This document shows positions 21,857 to 30,377 of a stretch of DNA of 64,000 nucleotides, one piece after another. The notes beneath the pieces were generated by a model. The model did no database searches. It saw only the letters and a program-made list of their open reading frames with translations, and was not told the origin of the DNA. Each line of letters opens with the position of its first letter. Position 1 is the first letter of the stretch. The position numbers and the translations under genes are program-made. Source of the stretch: Hyphomicrobiales bacterium (GTDB lineage Bacteria > Pseudomonadota > Alphaproteobacteria > Rhizobiales > Beijerinckiaceae); NCBI GenBank assembly GCA_028869185.1, contig JAGWTA010000002.1, forward strand, positions 62,001-126,000. The letters are read 5' to 3'.

Positions 21857-22635
21857 GAAGCGCCTCCGCGCGCCACAAACGCGCTGTTGCGAAAGCCCGA
21901 CTTGCCATAGGTCAACGGCGCGCCGTCCAGCGTTGCGACCATGCCGCCGGCGGCGCGCAAGACGGCGTCGCCCGCCGCCGTGTCCCACTCCATCGTCGGC
22001 GAGAAGCGTGGATAAAGGTCTGCATCGCCCTGCGCGATCAGACAGAATTTGACCGACGAGCCCGCAATGCGGCGCGCGACGATATGCTGGTCGCGCAGAT
22101 ATGCTTCCGTCTGCGCGTCGCCATGCGAACGGCTGCACAGCGCAACCGCGCCTTCGCGCGGCGCAGGGCGCACATGGATCGCGCGGCGCTGGCCGGGCGT
22201 CGGCAAATCGGCGCCGGCGGCGACCGAGCAGGCAAAGGCGCCTGTCGCATCGCCGAGCCACAATGCGCCGAGCGCTGGCGCATAAACGACGCCCGCGACC
22301 GGCGCGCCCCCTTCGATCAGCGCAATATTCACAGTGAATTCGCCATTGCGCGCGATGAATTCGCGCGTGCCGTCCAGCGGGTCGACCAGCGCGAACCGGG
22401 CGACCGCCGCCGGCGCGCCGCTGCGCGCAACGGCCTCTTCGGCGACGATGGGTAAATGCGGCGCGGCGCGGGCCAGCCCTTCGACGATGACCGCTTCTGC
22501 GCCCTCGTCTGCGTCGCAGACAGGGCTGAGATCGGGCTTGGCGCGCACCTGCGCGCCCTCGCCATAGATCCGCATGACAACCGCGCCCGCCGCGAGCGCC
22601 AGTCGCGCGAATGTCTCGGTCAGGGATTCGCTCAT
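21841..22635 (-). CDS. cysQ: 3'(2'),5'-bisphosphate nucleotidase
   Basis: A 264-residue member of the inositol monophosphatase superfamily. Metal-binding motifs IVAEEAV, DPLDGTREFI near residue 85 and WDTAAGDAVLRAAGG near residue 215 are intact. CysQ removes the 3'-phosphate from PAP made during sulfate assimilation and sulfation; inositol phosphatase activity is a less likely alternative because REFI and the substrate-loop pattern fit CysQ. The start MSESLTETFARLAL at 22635 fits the family; the longer frame upstream is not needed. Divergent from chpT. Confidence 0.9.
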   Translation of the reverse strand: MSESLTETFARLALAAGAVVMRIYGEGAQVRAKPDLSPVCDADEGAEAVIVEGLARAAPHLPIVAEEAVARSGAPAAVARFALVDPLDGTREFIARNGEFTVNIALIEGGAPVAGVVYAPALGALWLGDATGAFACSVAAGADLPTPGQRRAIHVRPAPREGAVALCSRSHGDAQTEAYLRDQHIVARRIAGSSVKFCLIAQGDADLYPRFSPTMEWDTAAGDAVLRAAGGMVATLDGAPLTYGKSGFRNSAFVARGGASSTIG

Positions 22636-22873
22636 GCCGCCAGCTTTGCGCACCGCCGCCGGCGACGCAATGGACCCCCTTCCCCAGCGCGTGCGAGGCG
22701 CCGTTGGCCGCCTGCGGGCGATCAATGCTAGCCGCGTCGCGCCACCTCGGTTATCGTGAAACCTGTCGCCGCCCCGATGATTCGCGGGTCGCGTTACCTC
22801 GCGTTTACCAGCGTTTCATAAAGTGCCGCCTCGTATGAGTCGGCGCGCTCCCGCGCCCCATCTGGATGAAACC

Positions 22874-23599
22874 ATGACCGACGCTCTCAAGACCGACGCC
22901 GCTCCCGAATCCCTTCCCACGCCCGCGATGCTGGCGCTCGAGCCGCTCGACCTTGCCGCCCTGCTCTGCTCGCGCGTGTGCCACGACGTGATTTCGCCCG
23001 TCGGCGCCATCGTCAACGGCCTCGAAGTGCTGGAAGACGAGAAGGACGCCGACATGCGCGCCTTCGCGCTCGATCTCATCAAGAAGAGCGCTCGCACCGC
23101 TTCGGCCCGCCTGCAATTCTGCCGCCTGGCCTTCGGCGCGGCGGGTTCGGCCGGCGCCGCCATCGACACTGGCGATGCTGAAAATGTCGCGCGCGGCCTG
23201 ATCGGCGATGATCGCACCAAGCTTGAATGGAACGCCCCGCGCATTCTGCTGCCCAAGAACAAGGTCAAGCTCATCCTCAACATGTGCCTGATCGCGGCGG
23301 CCGCCATTCCGCGCGGCGGCGTTCTCACGGTCAATATCGACAGCGAAGGCAACGCCTTTTCCGTCACCTCGACGGGCGTCAACGCGCGCGTAGCAGCCCA
23401 TGTGCCGGCCCTGCTCGAAGGCCGCCCTGAAACGGGCAACGTCGACGCCCACGGCATTCAGGCCTTCTATACCGGGCTCGTCGCCCGCGATTCCGGGCTG
23501 GACCTCACGCTGACGACCGAAACGGAAAAGGTTTCGCTCGCCGCCACCGCCCGTGCGACGCAAAACGAAGCGCCGACGGGAGAATCGGCTGCCGCCTGA
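22874..23599 (+). CDS. chpT: Histidine phosphotransferase ChpT
   Basis: A 241-residue phosphotransferase of the DHp plus degenerate ATPase type. The phospho-accepting histidine is residue 37 in SRVCHDVISPVGAIVNGLEV. The degenerate HATPase-like half lacks N and G boxes. In alphaproteobacteria ChpT carries phosphate from the CckA hybrid kinase to CtrA and CpdR. Start is the ATG at 22874 (MTDALKTD); an upstream in-frame start at 22823 is less likely. A weak CtrA-like element (TTAC-N7-TTAC) lies at 22794-22808. It sits 78 bases before cheA and 5 kb from ctrA, which is suggestive of shared control. Confidence 0.92.
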   Translation: MTDALKTDAAPESLPTPAMLALEPLDLAALLCSRVCHDVISPVGAIVNGLEVLEDEKDADMRAFALDLIKKSARTASARLQFCRLAFGAAGSAGAAIDTGDAENVARGLIGDDRTKLEWNAPRILLPKNKVKLILNMCLIAAAAIPRGGVLTVNIDSEGNAFSVTSTGVNARVAAHVPALLEGRPETGNVDAHGIQAFYTGLVARDSGLDLTLTTETEKVSLAATARATQNEAPTGESAAA

Positions 23600-23639
23600 G
23601 GCGCGATTCAACCCTCCTTAACCCAAAACAAGCATGATG

Positions 23640-23668
23640 GCCCGGCAGCGCCCACGCGCTCGCCGGGC
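23640..23668 (+). other. Hairpin immediately before cheA
   Basis: GCCCGGCAGCG pairs with CGCT-C-GCCGGGC with one bulged base around a 6-base loop. It ends nine bases before the cheA ATG and is followed by CTTGATTTTC. It may be a leaky terminator after chpT or a structure that limits cheA translation, since no Shine-Dalgarno sequence is visible there. Confidence 0.5.
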
Positions 23669-23677
23669 TTGATTTTC

Positions 23678-26191
23678 ATGGACGAAATCCTTCGCGATTT
23701 TCTGGTTGAAACCAGCGAGCACATCGAGACTGCCGGAACGCAGCTCGTGGCGCTCGAGCGCGACCCGTCCGATCACGACATGATCGCCAGCATTTTCCGG
23801 CTGGTGCACTCCATCAAGGGCGCCTGCGGCTTTCTCGGGCTCGCGCGCCTTGCCCGCCTCACGCATGCCGCCGAAGCGCTGATCGGCCGTCTGCGCGACG
23901 GCGAGCCAGCCTCGGCCGCCCACATCACGATGATCCTCGCCGCCGTCGACCGCGTGCGCGAATTGCTGAACGCCATAGACGAACACGGCGTCGAGCCGCC
24001 AGGCGACGACGACGAACTGATCGCGCGCCTGGCCAAAGCGGGCGTCGCCGAAAGTCAGACAGCGCCTGCCCCCGCGCCGCAGACCCCGCCAATCGTCAAT
24101 CATCTGTTCGAGCCGCATGAGGCGCACGCCGCGCGCCGCCCCGAAACCATTCGCGTGACCGTCGAGGCGCTCGAAACCCTGATGCTGCTGGTTTCCGAAC
24201 TGGTGCTGACGCGCAATCAGCTGACGGAGGTCACGCGCGCCAATACGGACGAAGCCGTCAAGGGCGCCTTGCAACGTCTTTCCTCCGTCGCGACCGATCT
24301 GCAGGACGCAGTGATGCGCGCGCGCATGCAGCCGATGGGCCGCGTGCTGCAGACGCTGCCGCGCCTCGTGCGCGAACTGGCCGCCGAACTCGGAAAGAAA
24401 ATCGAACTCGTCACCGAAGGCGAGGAAACCGAACTCGACAGGCAGCTGATCGAACTGATCCGCGATCCGCTCACCCACATGATCCGCAATTGTGCCGATC
24501 ACGGGCTGGAATCGACCGAGGAACGACTGGCGCGCGGCAAGCCCGACATCGGCCATATCCGTGTCAGCGCAGCCCATGAAGCCGGCCAGATCACGATCGA
24601 GGTCGTGGACGACGGCCGCGGTCTCGATATTGCGAAGATCCGCGACAAGGCGCTGGCGCTCGGCCTCACGAGCCAGGATGAAATCGCCGGCATGAGCGAA
24701 GAGGAAACATTCCGCTTCATCTTCGCGCCTGGCTTCAGCACGGCCGCGAAAGTAACGGCTATCTCGGGCCGCGGCGTCGGCCTCGATGTCGTGCGCGAGA
24801 ATATCGAGGCGATCGGCGGCTCCGTATCCGTCACCTCGACATTCGGCGCAGGCGCGCGTTTCCTCATTCGCATTCCGCTGACGCTCGCCATCGCCCCCGC
24901 GCTCATCGTGACGGCGGGTGGCCAGCGCTTCGCGCTGCCGCAGCCCGGCGTCGTGGAGGTTGTTTCGATCGGCCTCGATTCGCCGCATCGCCTCGAAGGC
25001 GTGCAGGGCGCCATGGTGCTGCGCCTGCGCGACGATGTTCTGCCCGTCGCCGACCTTGCCGCGATGCTCGGCCTTGAGAGCGCGCCAGTGCGCGCCGATG
25101 AGGAGCGGCTCGTCATCGTCATGAAAATCGGCGGCGCGTCTTGCGGCGTGATTGTTCATTCGGTGGACGATGTTCAGGAAATCGTGGTCAAGCCGCTTGC
25201 AGCGCCGCTGCGCCACATCGGCGTTTTTTCCGGGCAAACGATCCTCGGCGATGGCGCAGTCGTGCTCATTCTCGACGGCGCCGGCGTTGCTGCGCAAATG
25301 GGCGTGCAGCGCACGCGCGACTATCGCGTCGCCGCACCGGAGCCTGTCGTCAAATCGACGTCCGCTGCGCGCATCGTTCTGCTGCGGGCGGGCAAAGGTG
25401 CGCACAAGGCGCTGCCGCTGTCGCTCATCACGCGCATCGAAAGCGTCGATCCCGCGCAGATCGAGACAACGGGCGCGGGCCTCGTGATCCGTCACAACGG
25501 ACAGCTGATGCCGCTGCTTCCCGCCGCGCGCGACGTGACGATGGCGCAGGAAAGCCAGCCCGTGCTCATCGTGGGCGTTGGCGGCGAAACGCTCGGCCTG
25601 ATTGTCGACGAAATCGTCGACATCGTCGAGGCGCCGCTCGATGTGCAGATCGCGCAGGTTGAGGAGGGCGTTCTGGGTTCGGCCGAATTCGGCGGCGTGG
25701 TCGCCGAATTGCTCGATCTGACGCATTACATGCGCATCGCCCGTCCAGAATCCGTCAAACGCGGCGTCAACCGTCGCTATCGCATTCTCCTTGTCGATGA
25801 TCGCGCCTTCTTCCGCGACATGCTGAGTCCCGTGCTTTCGGCGGCCGGCTATTCCGTGACGGCGCGCGCCAGCGCGGCCGAAGCGCTCGACGCCATCGAA
25901 CGCAGCGGTCCCTTCGACGCATTGGTGACCGACACCGACATGCCCGACATGGACGGCTACGCGCTCGCCCGCCAGGTTCGCGCGAAAACACGGAGCGCCG
26001 ATATGCCGATCATTGCGCTCGCAGCGCAGACGGCGCCGAAGATAGTCGAGGCCGCGCAAGCCTGCGGCATGGACGAGGTCGCCGGAAAATTCGATCGCAA
26101 GGGGCTGCTCGAAACGCTCGCGCGGCGTCTGCGCCCGAATGCGGAAACCGCGCATGTGGAAGAGCGCGCTTTGGCGGAGAACGCTGCATGA
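23678..26191 (+). CDS. cheA: Hybrid chemotaxis histidine kinase CheA with C-terminal receiver
   Basis: A kinase of 837 residues. Order: Hpt domain with phospho-histidine H44 (RLVHSIKGACGFLGL), short linker, dimerisation region near 165-230, HATPase with HMIRNCADHGLE and GRGVGLDVVRENIEAIGG, then two successive CheW-like regions (about 405-545 and 560-690), and a receiver domain from about 700 (ILLVDDRAFFRDML, acceptor aspartate in VTDTDMPDMDGY). The switch threonine of receivers is replaced by alanine (IIALAAQTA) while the conserved lysine (GKFDRK) remains. The ATG at 23678 follows a hairpin without a clear ribosome site. It overlaps cheW by four bases. Such hybrid CheA proteins are typical of chemotaxis-like systems that control functions other than simple flagellar bias. 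Confidence 0.93.
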   Translation: MDEILRDFLVETSEHIETAGTQLVALERDPSDHDMIASIFRLVHSIKGACGFLGLARLARLTHAAEALIGRLRDGEPASAAHITMILAAVDRVRELLNAIDEHGVEPPGDDDELIARLAKAGVAESQTAPAPAPQTPPIVNHLFEPHEAHAARRPETIRVTVEALETLMLLVSELVLTRNQLTEVTRANTDEAVKGALQRLSSVATDLQDAVMRARMQPMGRVLQTLPRLVRELAAELGKKIELVTEGEETELDRQLIELIRDPLTHMIRNCADHGLESTEERLARGKPDIGHIRVSAAHEAGQITIEVVDDGRGLDIAKIRDKALALGLTSQDEIAGMSEEETFRFIFAPGFSTAAKVTAISGRGVGLDVVRENIEAIGGSVSVTSTFGAGARFLIRIPLTLAIAPALIVTAGGQRFALPQPGVVEVVSIGLDSPHRLEGVQGAMVLRLRDDVLPVADLAAMLGLESAPVRADEERLVIVMKIGGASCGVIVHSVDDVQEIVVKPLAAPLRHIGVFSGQTILGDGAVVLILDGAGVAAQMGVQRTRDYRVAAPEPVVKSTSAARIVLLRAGKGAHKALPLSLITRIESVDPAQIETTGAGLVIRHNGQLMPLLPAARDVTMAQESQPVLIVGVGGETLGLIVDEIVDIVEAPLDVQIAQVEEGVLGSAEFGGVVAELLDLTHYMRIARPESVKRGVNRRYRILLVDDRAFFRDMLSPVLSAAGYSVTARASAAEALDAIERSGPFDALVTDTDMPDMDGYALARQVRAKTRSADMPIIALAAQTAPKIVEAAQACGMDEVAGKFDRKGLLETLARRLRPNAETAHVEERALAENAA

Positions 26192-26721
26192 GCCAGTCGG
26201 CAGTCCTTCGCCAACCGCTCGAGCGCGCCATGAGCGAGGGCGCGCGCAACTGCTTCATCGTCAACGCCGGCGGCTGCATGTTCGGCGTGCCGGTCGACGC
26301 GGTTCAGGCGATCTTCCGCATTCAGTCCATCACGCCGGCGCCGCTCGGTCCGCGCGTCGTGCTGGGCCTCGTCAACCTGCGCGGCAAGATCGTCGTCGCC
26401 GTATCGCTGGCGCAACGGCTTGGCCTTGATGGCGCGCACGAAAGGGGCAGCTTCGGCGTCGCTATCGACAGCGCAGGCGAATCCTACGCGCTTGTCGTCG
26501 ACAGCGTCGGCGACGCCGTGCTGTGCGAGGCGGAAAACCGCGTGCAGCGTCCCCCGCACATTGCCGGCGAACGCGCAGCGGCGACATCGGAATATTACCG
26601 GCTTGAAAAAGGCATCCTGCCTGTCCTCAACCTCGACGCGCTGTTTGACATCCGCGCAGCGCGCAAGGGACCGGCCGACAACACGACGCTGGAACCCAGC
26701 GAAAAAGGAGCACATCCATGA
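26188..26721 (+). CDS. cheW: Chemotaxis coupling protein CheW
   Basis: A 177-residue single CheW domain (CFIVNAGGCMFGVPVDAVQ, then VVLGLVNLRGKIVVAVSLAQR, and the second barrel half near GILPVLNLDALFD). It links CheA to receptors. The start codon overlaps the cheA stop (ATGA) and its own stop overlaps the cheY start. A C-terminal tail of about 20 polar residues extends beyond the domain. Confidence 0.93.
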   Translation: MSQSAVLRQPLERAMSEGARNCFIVNAGGCMFGVPVDAVQAIFRIQSITPAPLGPRVVLGLVNLRGKIVVAVSLAQRLGLDGAHERGSFGVAIDSAGESYALVVDSVGDAVLCEAENRVQRPPHIAGERAAATSEYYRLEKGILPVLNLDALFDIRAARKGPADNTTLEPSEKGAHP

Positions 26722-27086
26722 TGCGCATTCTGGTGGTGGACGACTCGGCGGTGATCCGCAAGATCACACGCCGCATTCTCGAAAGCATGCGGTTCGAAGT
26801 CGTGGAGGCCGAGGACGGCCAGGCCGCGCTCGACATGTGCTCCGATCGCATGCCCGAGGCGATTTTCCTCGACTGGAACATGCCGGTCATGGACGGTTAC
26901 GCCTTCTTGCGCGCGCTGCGCAAAATGCACGGCGGCGCGCATCCGAAGGTCATTTTCTCGACGACCGAAAACGACGTCGCGCAGATTGCGCGCGCGCTGC
27001 ACGCAGGGGCCAACGAATACATCATGAAGCCGTTCGACAAGGCGCTCGTGCAATCCAAACTCGAAGAAGTCGGCTTGCTGGCATGA
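26718..27086 (+). CDS. cheY: Single-domain response regulator CheY
   Basis: A 122-residue stand-alone receiver. Phosphorylation site D52 in FLDWNMPVMDGY, acidic pair DD at 8-9, switch threonine in FSTTEND, and lysine in MKPFDK are all intact, so it is a functional phospho-acceptor. AAAGGAGCACATCC precedes the two adjacent ATG codons. Expected to receive phosphate from CheA; its target (flagellar switch or another effector) is unknown. Confidence 0.94.
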   Translation: MMRILVVDDSAVIRKITRRILESMRFEVVEAEDGQAALDMCSDRMPEAIFLDWNMPVMDGYAFLRALRKMHGGAHPKVIFSTTENDVAQIARALHAGANEYIMKPFDKALVQSKLEEVGLLA

Positions 27087-27760
27087 GCGTCGCAGCGGTC
27101 AAGACAGGTTCCGCTGAAAGCACAGACAAGCGCTGGCCGCTGCGCCGTTTCGGCGCGCTGAGCCCCCGCATTCTCGCGATCGGCGCCTCGACCGGCGGCC
27201 CGCAGGCGCTGTCTGCGCTGCTGGCGCGCCTGTCGCCTTTCATGACGCATGTGCCGACCGTCGTCGTTCTTCACATGCCGGCCGATTTCACCGATGTTGT
27301 CTGCGAACATGTCGGCCGCGTTTCGGGCAGGCCGACCAAAGCCGCCGCCAATGGCGACGTGCTCAAGGCCGGCTCGATCTATTTCGCCGCACATGGCCAG
27401 CACCTGAAGGTGCTGCGCGTCGGCGCGCAGATGATCCTGGGCTATTCCGACACGCCGCCGGAAAATTACTGCAAGCCGGCGGTCGATGTGCTGTTTCGAT
27501 CCGTCGCCGATTCCTTTGGTCCGGGCGCCTGCGCCATCGTGCTGACGGGCATGGGCGCAGACGGTCTTGCCGGCGCGCAACGCATCATCGAACAGGGCGG
27601 CAGCGTTATCGCGCAGGATGAAGCCTCCAGCGTCGTATGGGGCATGCCTGGCGCCGTTGCGCGCGCCGGCCTTGCCTGCGCGCTGGGCGATCCAGCCGCC
27701 ATAGCCGATCTGCTGGCCGCGCGCCTCACCGGCCGCAACGCGCGGGAGAGCGGCCAATGA
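27083..27760 (+). CDS. cheB: CheB-type methylesterase without receiver domain
   Basis: A 225-residue protein with only the catalytic CheB domain. The triad is S36 (AIGASTGGPQ), H64 (VVLHMPADF) and D160 (LTGMGADGLAGA). Canonical CheB carries an N-terminal receiver that gates activity; here it is missing, so activity must be constitutive or controlled in trans. The ATG at 27083 overlaps the cheY stop codon, and the stop overlaps the cheR start. Substrates would be glutamyl methyl esters on receptors encoded elsewhere. Confidence 0.92.
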   Translation: MSVAAVKTGSAESTDKRWPLRRFGALSPRILAIGASTGGPQALSALLARLSPFMTHVPTVVVLHMPADFTDVVCEHVGRVSGRPTKAAANGDVLKAGSIYFAAHGQHLKVLRVGAQMILGYSDTPPENYCKPAVDVLFRSVADSFGPGACAIVLTGMGADGLAGAQRIIEQGGSVIAQDEASSVVWGMPGAVARAGLACALGDPAAIADLLAARLTGRNARESGQ

Positions 27761-28584
27761 CCGGCTTTGACCGATTTGCAGCGCTTGTCGCCACGCGTAT
27801 CGGCGTTGCGCTCGATCCGCGCCGCGCCGAACAGACGGTGGAGCGTCTGCAGCCGATTCTCGTCGCGCGCGCGCTGCCGCATCTGGACGCGCTGTGCGCG
27901 GCGATCGAAAAGGGCGACAGCGCATTACTCAGCAATGTCATCGACGCGCTCGTCGTGCGCGAAACCCTGTTCTTCCGCGATCGCGCGCCCTTTCAGGCCC
28001 TGCGCGAAATCATCCTGCCGCGTCTGACCAAGGCGCGCGAAAGCGAAAGACGTTTGCGCATCTGGAGCGCGGCTTGTGCAACGGGCCAGGAGCCCTACTC
28101 GCTCGCCATGATGCTCGACGAGGCTTCTTCGTCGCTGGCGGGATGGCGCGTGGAATTGCTCGCCACCGACGTATCGGAAAGCGCGCTGGCGGATGCGCGC
28201 TCTGGGCGCTACACGCATTTTGAAATCCAGCGCGGCCTGCCGACGCCTTTGCTGCTGCGCCATTTCCGCCGCGACGGCGAAATGTGGACGATCAGCGATT
28301 ACATGCGCGCCGCAGTCGACTTCCGCCGTCTCAATCTCCTGTCGGATTTTTCCGCGCTCGAACGTTTCGACGTCATCTTCTGCCGCAACGTGCTGATGTA
28401 TATGGAGCCTGCGCGGCGCGCCGATGTGCTCAAGCGTCTGTGCGCGCAACTGGCGCCTGATGGCTATCTCGTGCTCGGCGCCGCTGAAACTGTCGTCGGA
28501 CTGTCCGAGGAGCTGGAGCCGGCGAAAGGATGTCCCGGCTTTCTGGAGCGCAAGGCGCGCCGGCCAAGACTGGTCGCCTGCTAG
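27757..28584 (+). CDS. cheR: Chemotaxis methyltransferase CheR
   Basis: A 275-residue S-adenosylmethionine-dependent methyltransferase that methylates receptor glutamates. N-terminal helical domain, then the SAM site IWSAACATGQEPYSLAMML, the LLATDVSESALADAR motif and FDVIFCRNVLMYM. It is the last gene of the che operon, ends 27 bases before a strong terminator, and has no TPR extension. Confidence 0.93.
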   Translation: MTGFDRFAALVATRIGVALDPRRAEQTVERLQPILVARALPHLDALCAAIEKGDSALLSNVIDALVVRETLFFRDRAPFQALREIILPRLTKARESERRLRIWSAACATGQEPYSLAMMLDEASSSLAGWRVELLATDVSESALADARSGRYTHFEIQRGLPTPLLLRHFRRDGEMWTISDYMRAAVDFRRLNLLSDFSALERFDVIFCRNVLMYMEPARRADVLKRLCAQLAPDGYLVLGAAETVVGLSEELEPAKGCPGFLERKARRPRLVAC

Positions 28585-28610
28585 AGCAGGATCTCACCCC
28601 CGAGAAACAG

Positions 28611-28634
28611 AAAACCCCGCTCGCGCGGGGTTTT
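28611..28634. terminator. Bidirectional terminator between cheR and ctrA
   Basis: AAAACCCCGC and GCGGGGTTTT form a 10-bp stem around TCGC with A and T tracts on either side, between convergent cheR and ctrA. Confidence 0.92.
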
Positions 28635-28657
28635 GATTTTTGGAGGAGAGCGGGGGA

Positions 28658-29359
28658 TTACGCGGTGATGCGCTCGTCGGTTTCGCTCGGTTCGCGCAGG
28701 ACGTAGCCGCGGCCCCAGACCGTCTCGATGTAATTGCGACCTTCCGAAGCGTTGGCGAGTTTCTTGCGCAGCTTGCAGATGAAGACGTCGATGATCTTCA
28801 GCTCCGGCTCGTCCATGCCGCCGTAAAGATGGTTGAGGAACATTTCCTTGGTGAGCGTCGTGCCCTTGCGCAGCGAGAGCAGCTCGAGCATCTGGTATTC
28901 CTTGCCAGTCAGATGCACGCGGGCGCCGCCGACTTCCACGGTCTTCTGGTCGAGATTGACGACCAGGTCGCCTGTGGCGATGACCGATTGCGCATGGCCC
29001 TTGGAGCGGCGCACGATGGCGTGAATGCGCGCGACAAGTTCGTCTTTGTGGAAGGGCTTGGTCAGATAATCGTCCGCGCCGAAGCCCAGACCCTTGACCT
29101 TGTCCTCGATGCCGGCGAGGCCGGAGAGAATGAGGATGGGCGTTTTCACCTTGGCGACACGCAATGTGCGCAGCACCTCGTAACCCGACATGTCCGGGAG
29201 ATTCAGGTCAAGCAGGATGATGTCGTAATCATACAGCTTGCCAAGATCGATCCCTTCCTCGCCGAGATCCGTCGTATAGACGTTGAAATTCTCGGATTTG
29301 AGCATCAGTTCGATGCTCTGCGCCGTGGCGCTGTCGTCTTCGATCAGTAGTACGCGCAT
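28658..29359 (-). CDS. ctrA: Cell-cycle master response regulator CtrA
   Basis: A 233-residue OmpR-family regulator. Receiver with acidic D8-D9, phospho-acceptor D51 in [19 protein letters not shown], and the KPFHKDE lysine; winged-helix domain with [19 protein letters not shown] and [13 protein letters not shown]. CtrA controls cell division, DNA methylation, motility and envelope genes in alphaproteobacteria after phosphorylation through CckA-ChpT. The C-terminus ends in DERITA; a pair of hydrophobic alanine-type residues at the extreme end is the usual ClpXP degradation signal in Caulobacter, and only partly matches here. Its upstream region is unusually long and rich in TTAAC elements. 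Confidence 0.97.
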   Translation of the reverse strand: MRVLLIEDDSATAQSIELMLKSENFNVYTTDLGEEGIDLGKLYDYDIILLDLNLPDMSGYEVLRTLRVAKVKTPILILSGLAGIEDKVKGLGFGADDYLTKPFHKDELVARIHAIVRRSKGHAQSVIATGDLVVNLDQKTVEVGGARVHLTGKEYQMLELLSLRKGTTLTKEMFLNHLYGGMDEPELKIIDVFICKLRKKLANASEGRNYIETVWGRGYVLREPSETDERITA

Positions 29360-29858
29360 TTTCTTGTCCCACCCTTCCCCGTGCCGGCCGACAAGGTCGG
29401 CTCACGGCTGCGCGGCTGTTTTCGCAATTCCCGCACGCCAATCGACACAACAGGGTTAACGGTTATTGGTTAACAAACCGTCATCGGCGTGTCGTTCCGG
29501 GGCGGGATGGAAACTTTTGCCCCGGCCCCGACGCGCAACACTCCGGTCCGTACGCTGCGAATGGCTTGGTAAAACCACTCTCTGCGCAACCTCGTCACGC
29601 AGCAACAATTGTTAACCAGACAAGTTAACAAACTCTTAGCGCGCCGGCGGCGCCGCAGCGCCCCTTAACAAACCGGCCCTCGCAGGTGCGGCGCAGACGC
29701 GCCGAATCACCTGTAACGACCTTTGTCCGCAGGCGTTTTTTTGTCCAGAGCTTAACGAACGAGCAACCTAGAACCTTCATGATGAACGGGTCTCGCGGAA
29801 AACGGCGAATGCCCTGTTCAATGTGTGTCGGACTTATAAAGTCCTGGAGTGGCGTGTC
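29360..29858. promoter_or_regulatory. ctrA-fliJ divergent regulatory region
   Basis: 499 bases without a gene. TTAAC occurs at 29456, 29470, 29612, 29625, 29665 and 29752. The 9-mer TTAACAAAC occurs three times (29470, 29625, 29665). TTAA-CAAACTC-TTAG at 29625-29639 fits the CtrA box with one mismatch. A GAATC (GANTC, CcrM-type) site is at 29704-29708. This pattern fits autoregulated ctrA transcription and shared control of fliJ. Confidence 0.6.
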
Positions 29859-30254
29859 ATGAAGTCGCGGGATACCCTTTTAAGGCTCAAACGTTTTCAG
29901 GCCGACGAGAAGCGTCGTCGCGTGGCCCAGATTGAAATGATGATCGCCGAATTTTCGCGCATGACGGCCGATCTCGACAAGGAAATCGCCGGCGAGGAGC
30001 AACGCGCCCGCATTTCCGACCCCAGCCATTTCGCCTATCCGACCTACGCTCGCGCCGCGCGGACGCGCCGCGACAATATCGTCTCCTCGCTCGACGAGTT
30101 GAAGGGACAGCTCGAGGCAGCCCAGGCCGCCGCCGCCGAAGCGCAGGAGGAGCTGGCCAAGGCGGAAAATCTCGAAGGCCGCGAAAAGGCCGCCGAGCGT
30201 ATCCCCGAGCCGGCCCGCGCCGCCGAAATCGGCTTGCGCATGGCGCGCGCCTGA
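29859..30254 (+). CDS. fliJ: Flagellar export chaperone FliJ
   Basis: A 131-residue helical protein starting MKSRDTLLRLKRFQADEKRR, typical of alphaproteobacterial FliJ. Two long helices form an antiparallel coiled coil rich in Arg/Glu/Ala. FliJ works with the FliI ATPase in the flagellar type III export gate. TGGAG precedes the ATG at 29859; an in-frame ATG at 29823 is upstream of that site. fliI, its usual neighbour, is not adjacent here. A terminator follows, so it is monocistronic. Confidence 0.85.
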   Translation: MKSRDTLLRLKRFQADEKRRRVAQIEMMIAEFSRMTADLDKEIAGEEQRARISDPSHFAYPTYARAARTRRDNIVSSLDELKGQLEAAQAAAAEAQEELAKAENLEGREKAAERIPEPARAAEIGLRMARA

Positions 30255-30280
30255 CGCCGCCCCCTTCCAAATCCCCTGTA

Positions 30281-30310
30281 AACGCCGGCCCTCGCGCCGG
30301 CGTTCTTTTT
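30281..30310 (+). terminator. Intrinsic terminator after fliJ
   Basis: AACGCCGGC and GCCGGCGTT form a 9-bp stem with a 6-base loop, followed by CTTTTT. Confidence 0.9.
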
Positions 30311-30377
30311 GCGCCTTGCAGGCGCGGCCCCTCTCGTGCATGTCTGCCTCGCCCGCAATCGGCGGGCCGGGAACGGC

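Noticed and set aside
22794-22808. CtrA box upstream of chpT
   Set aside because: TTAC-CTCGCGT-TTAC has two mismatches to the consensus and is not strong enough to list as a site.
23618-26155. 845-residue open frame antisense to cheA
   Set aside because: Its composition mirrors the codon bias of cheA and it has no recognisable motif; cheA is complete and coupled to cheW.
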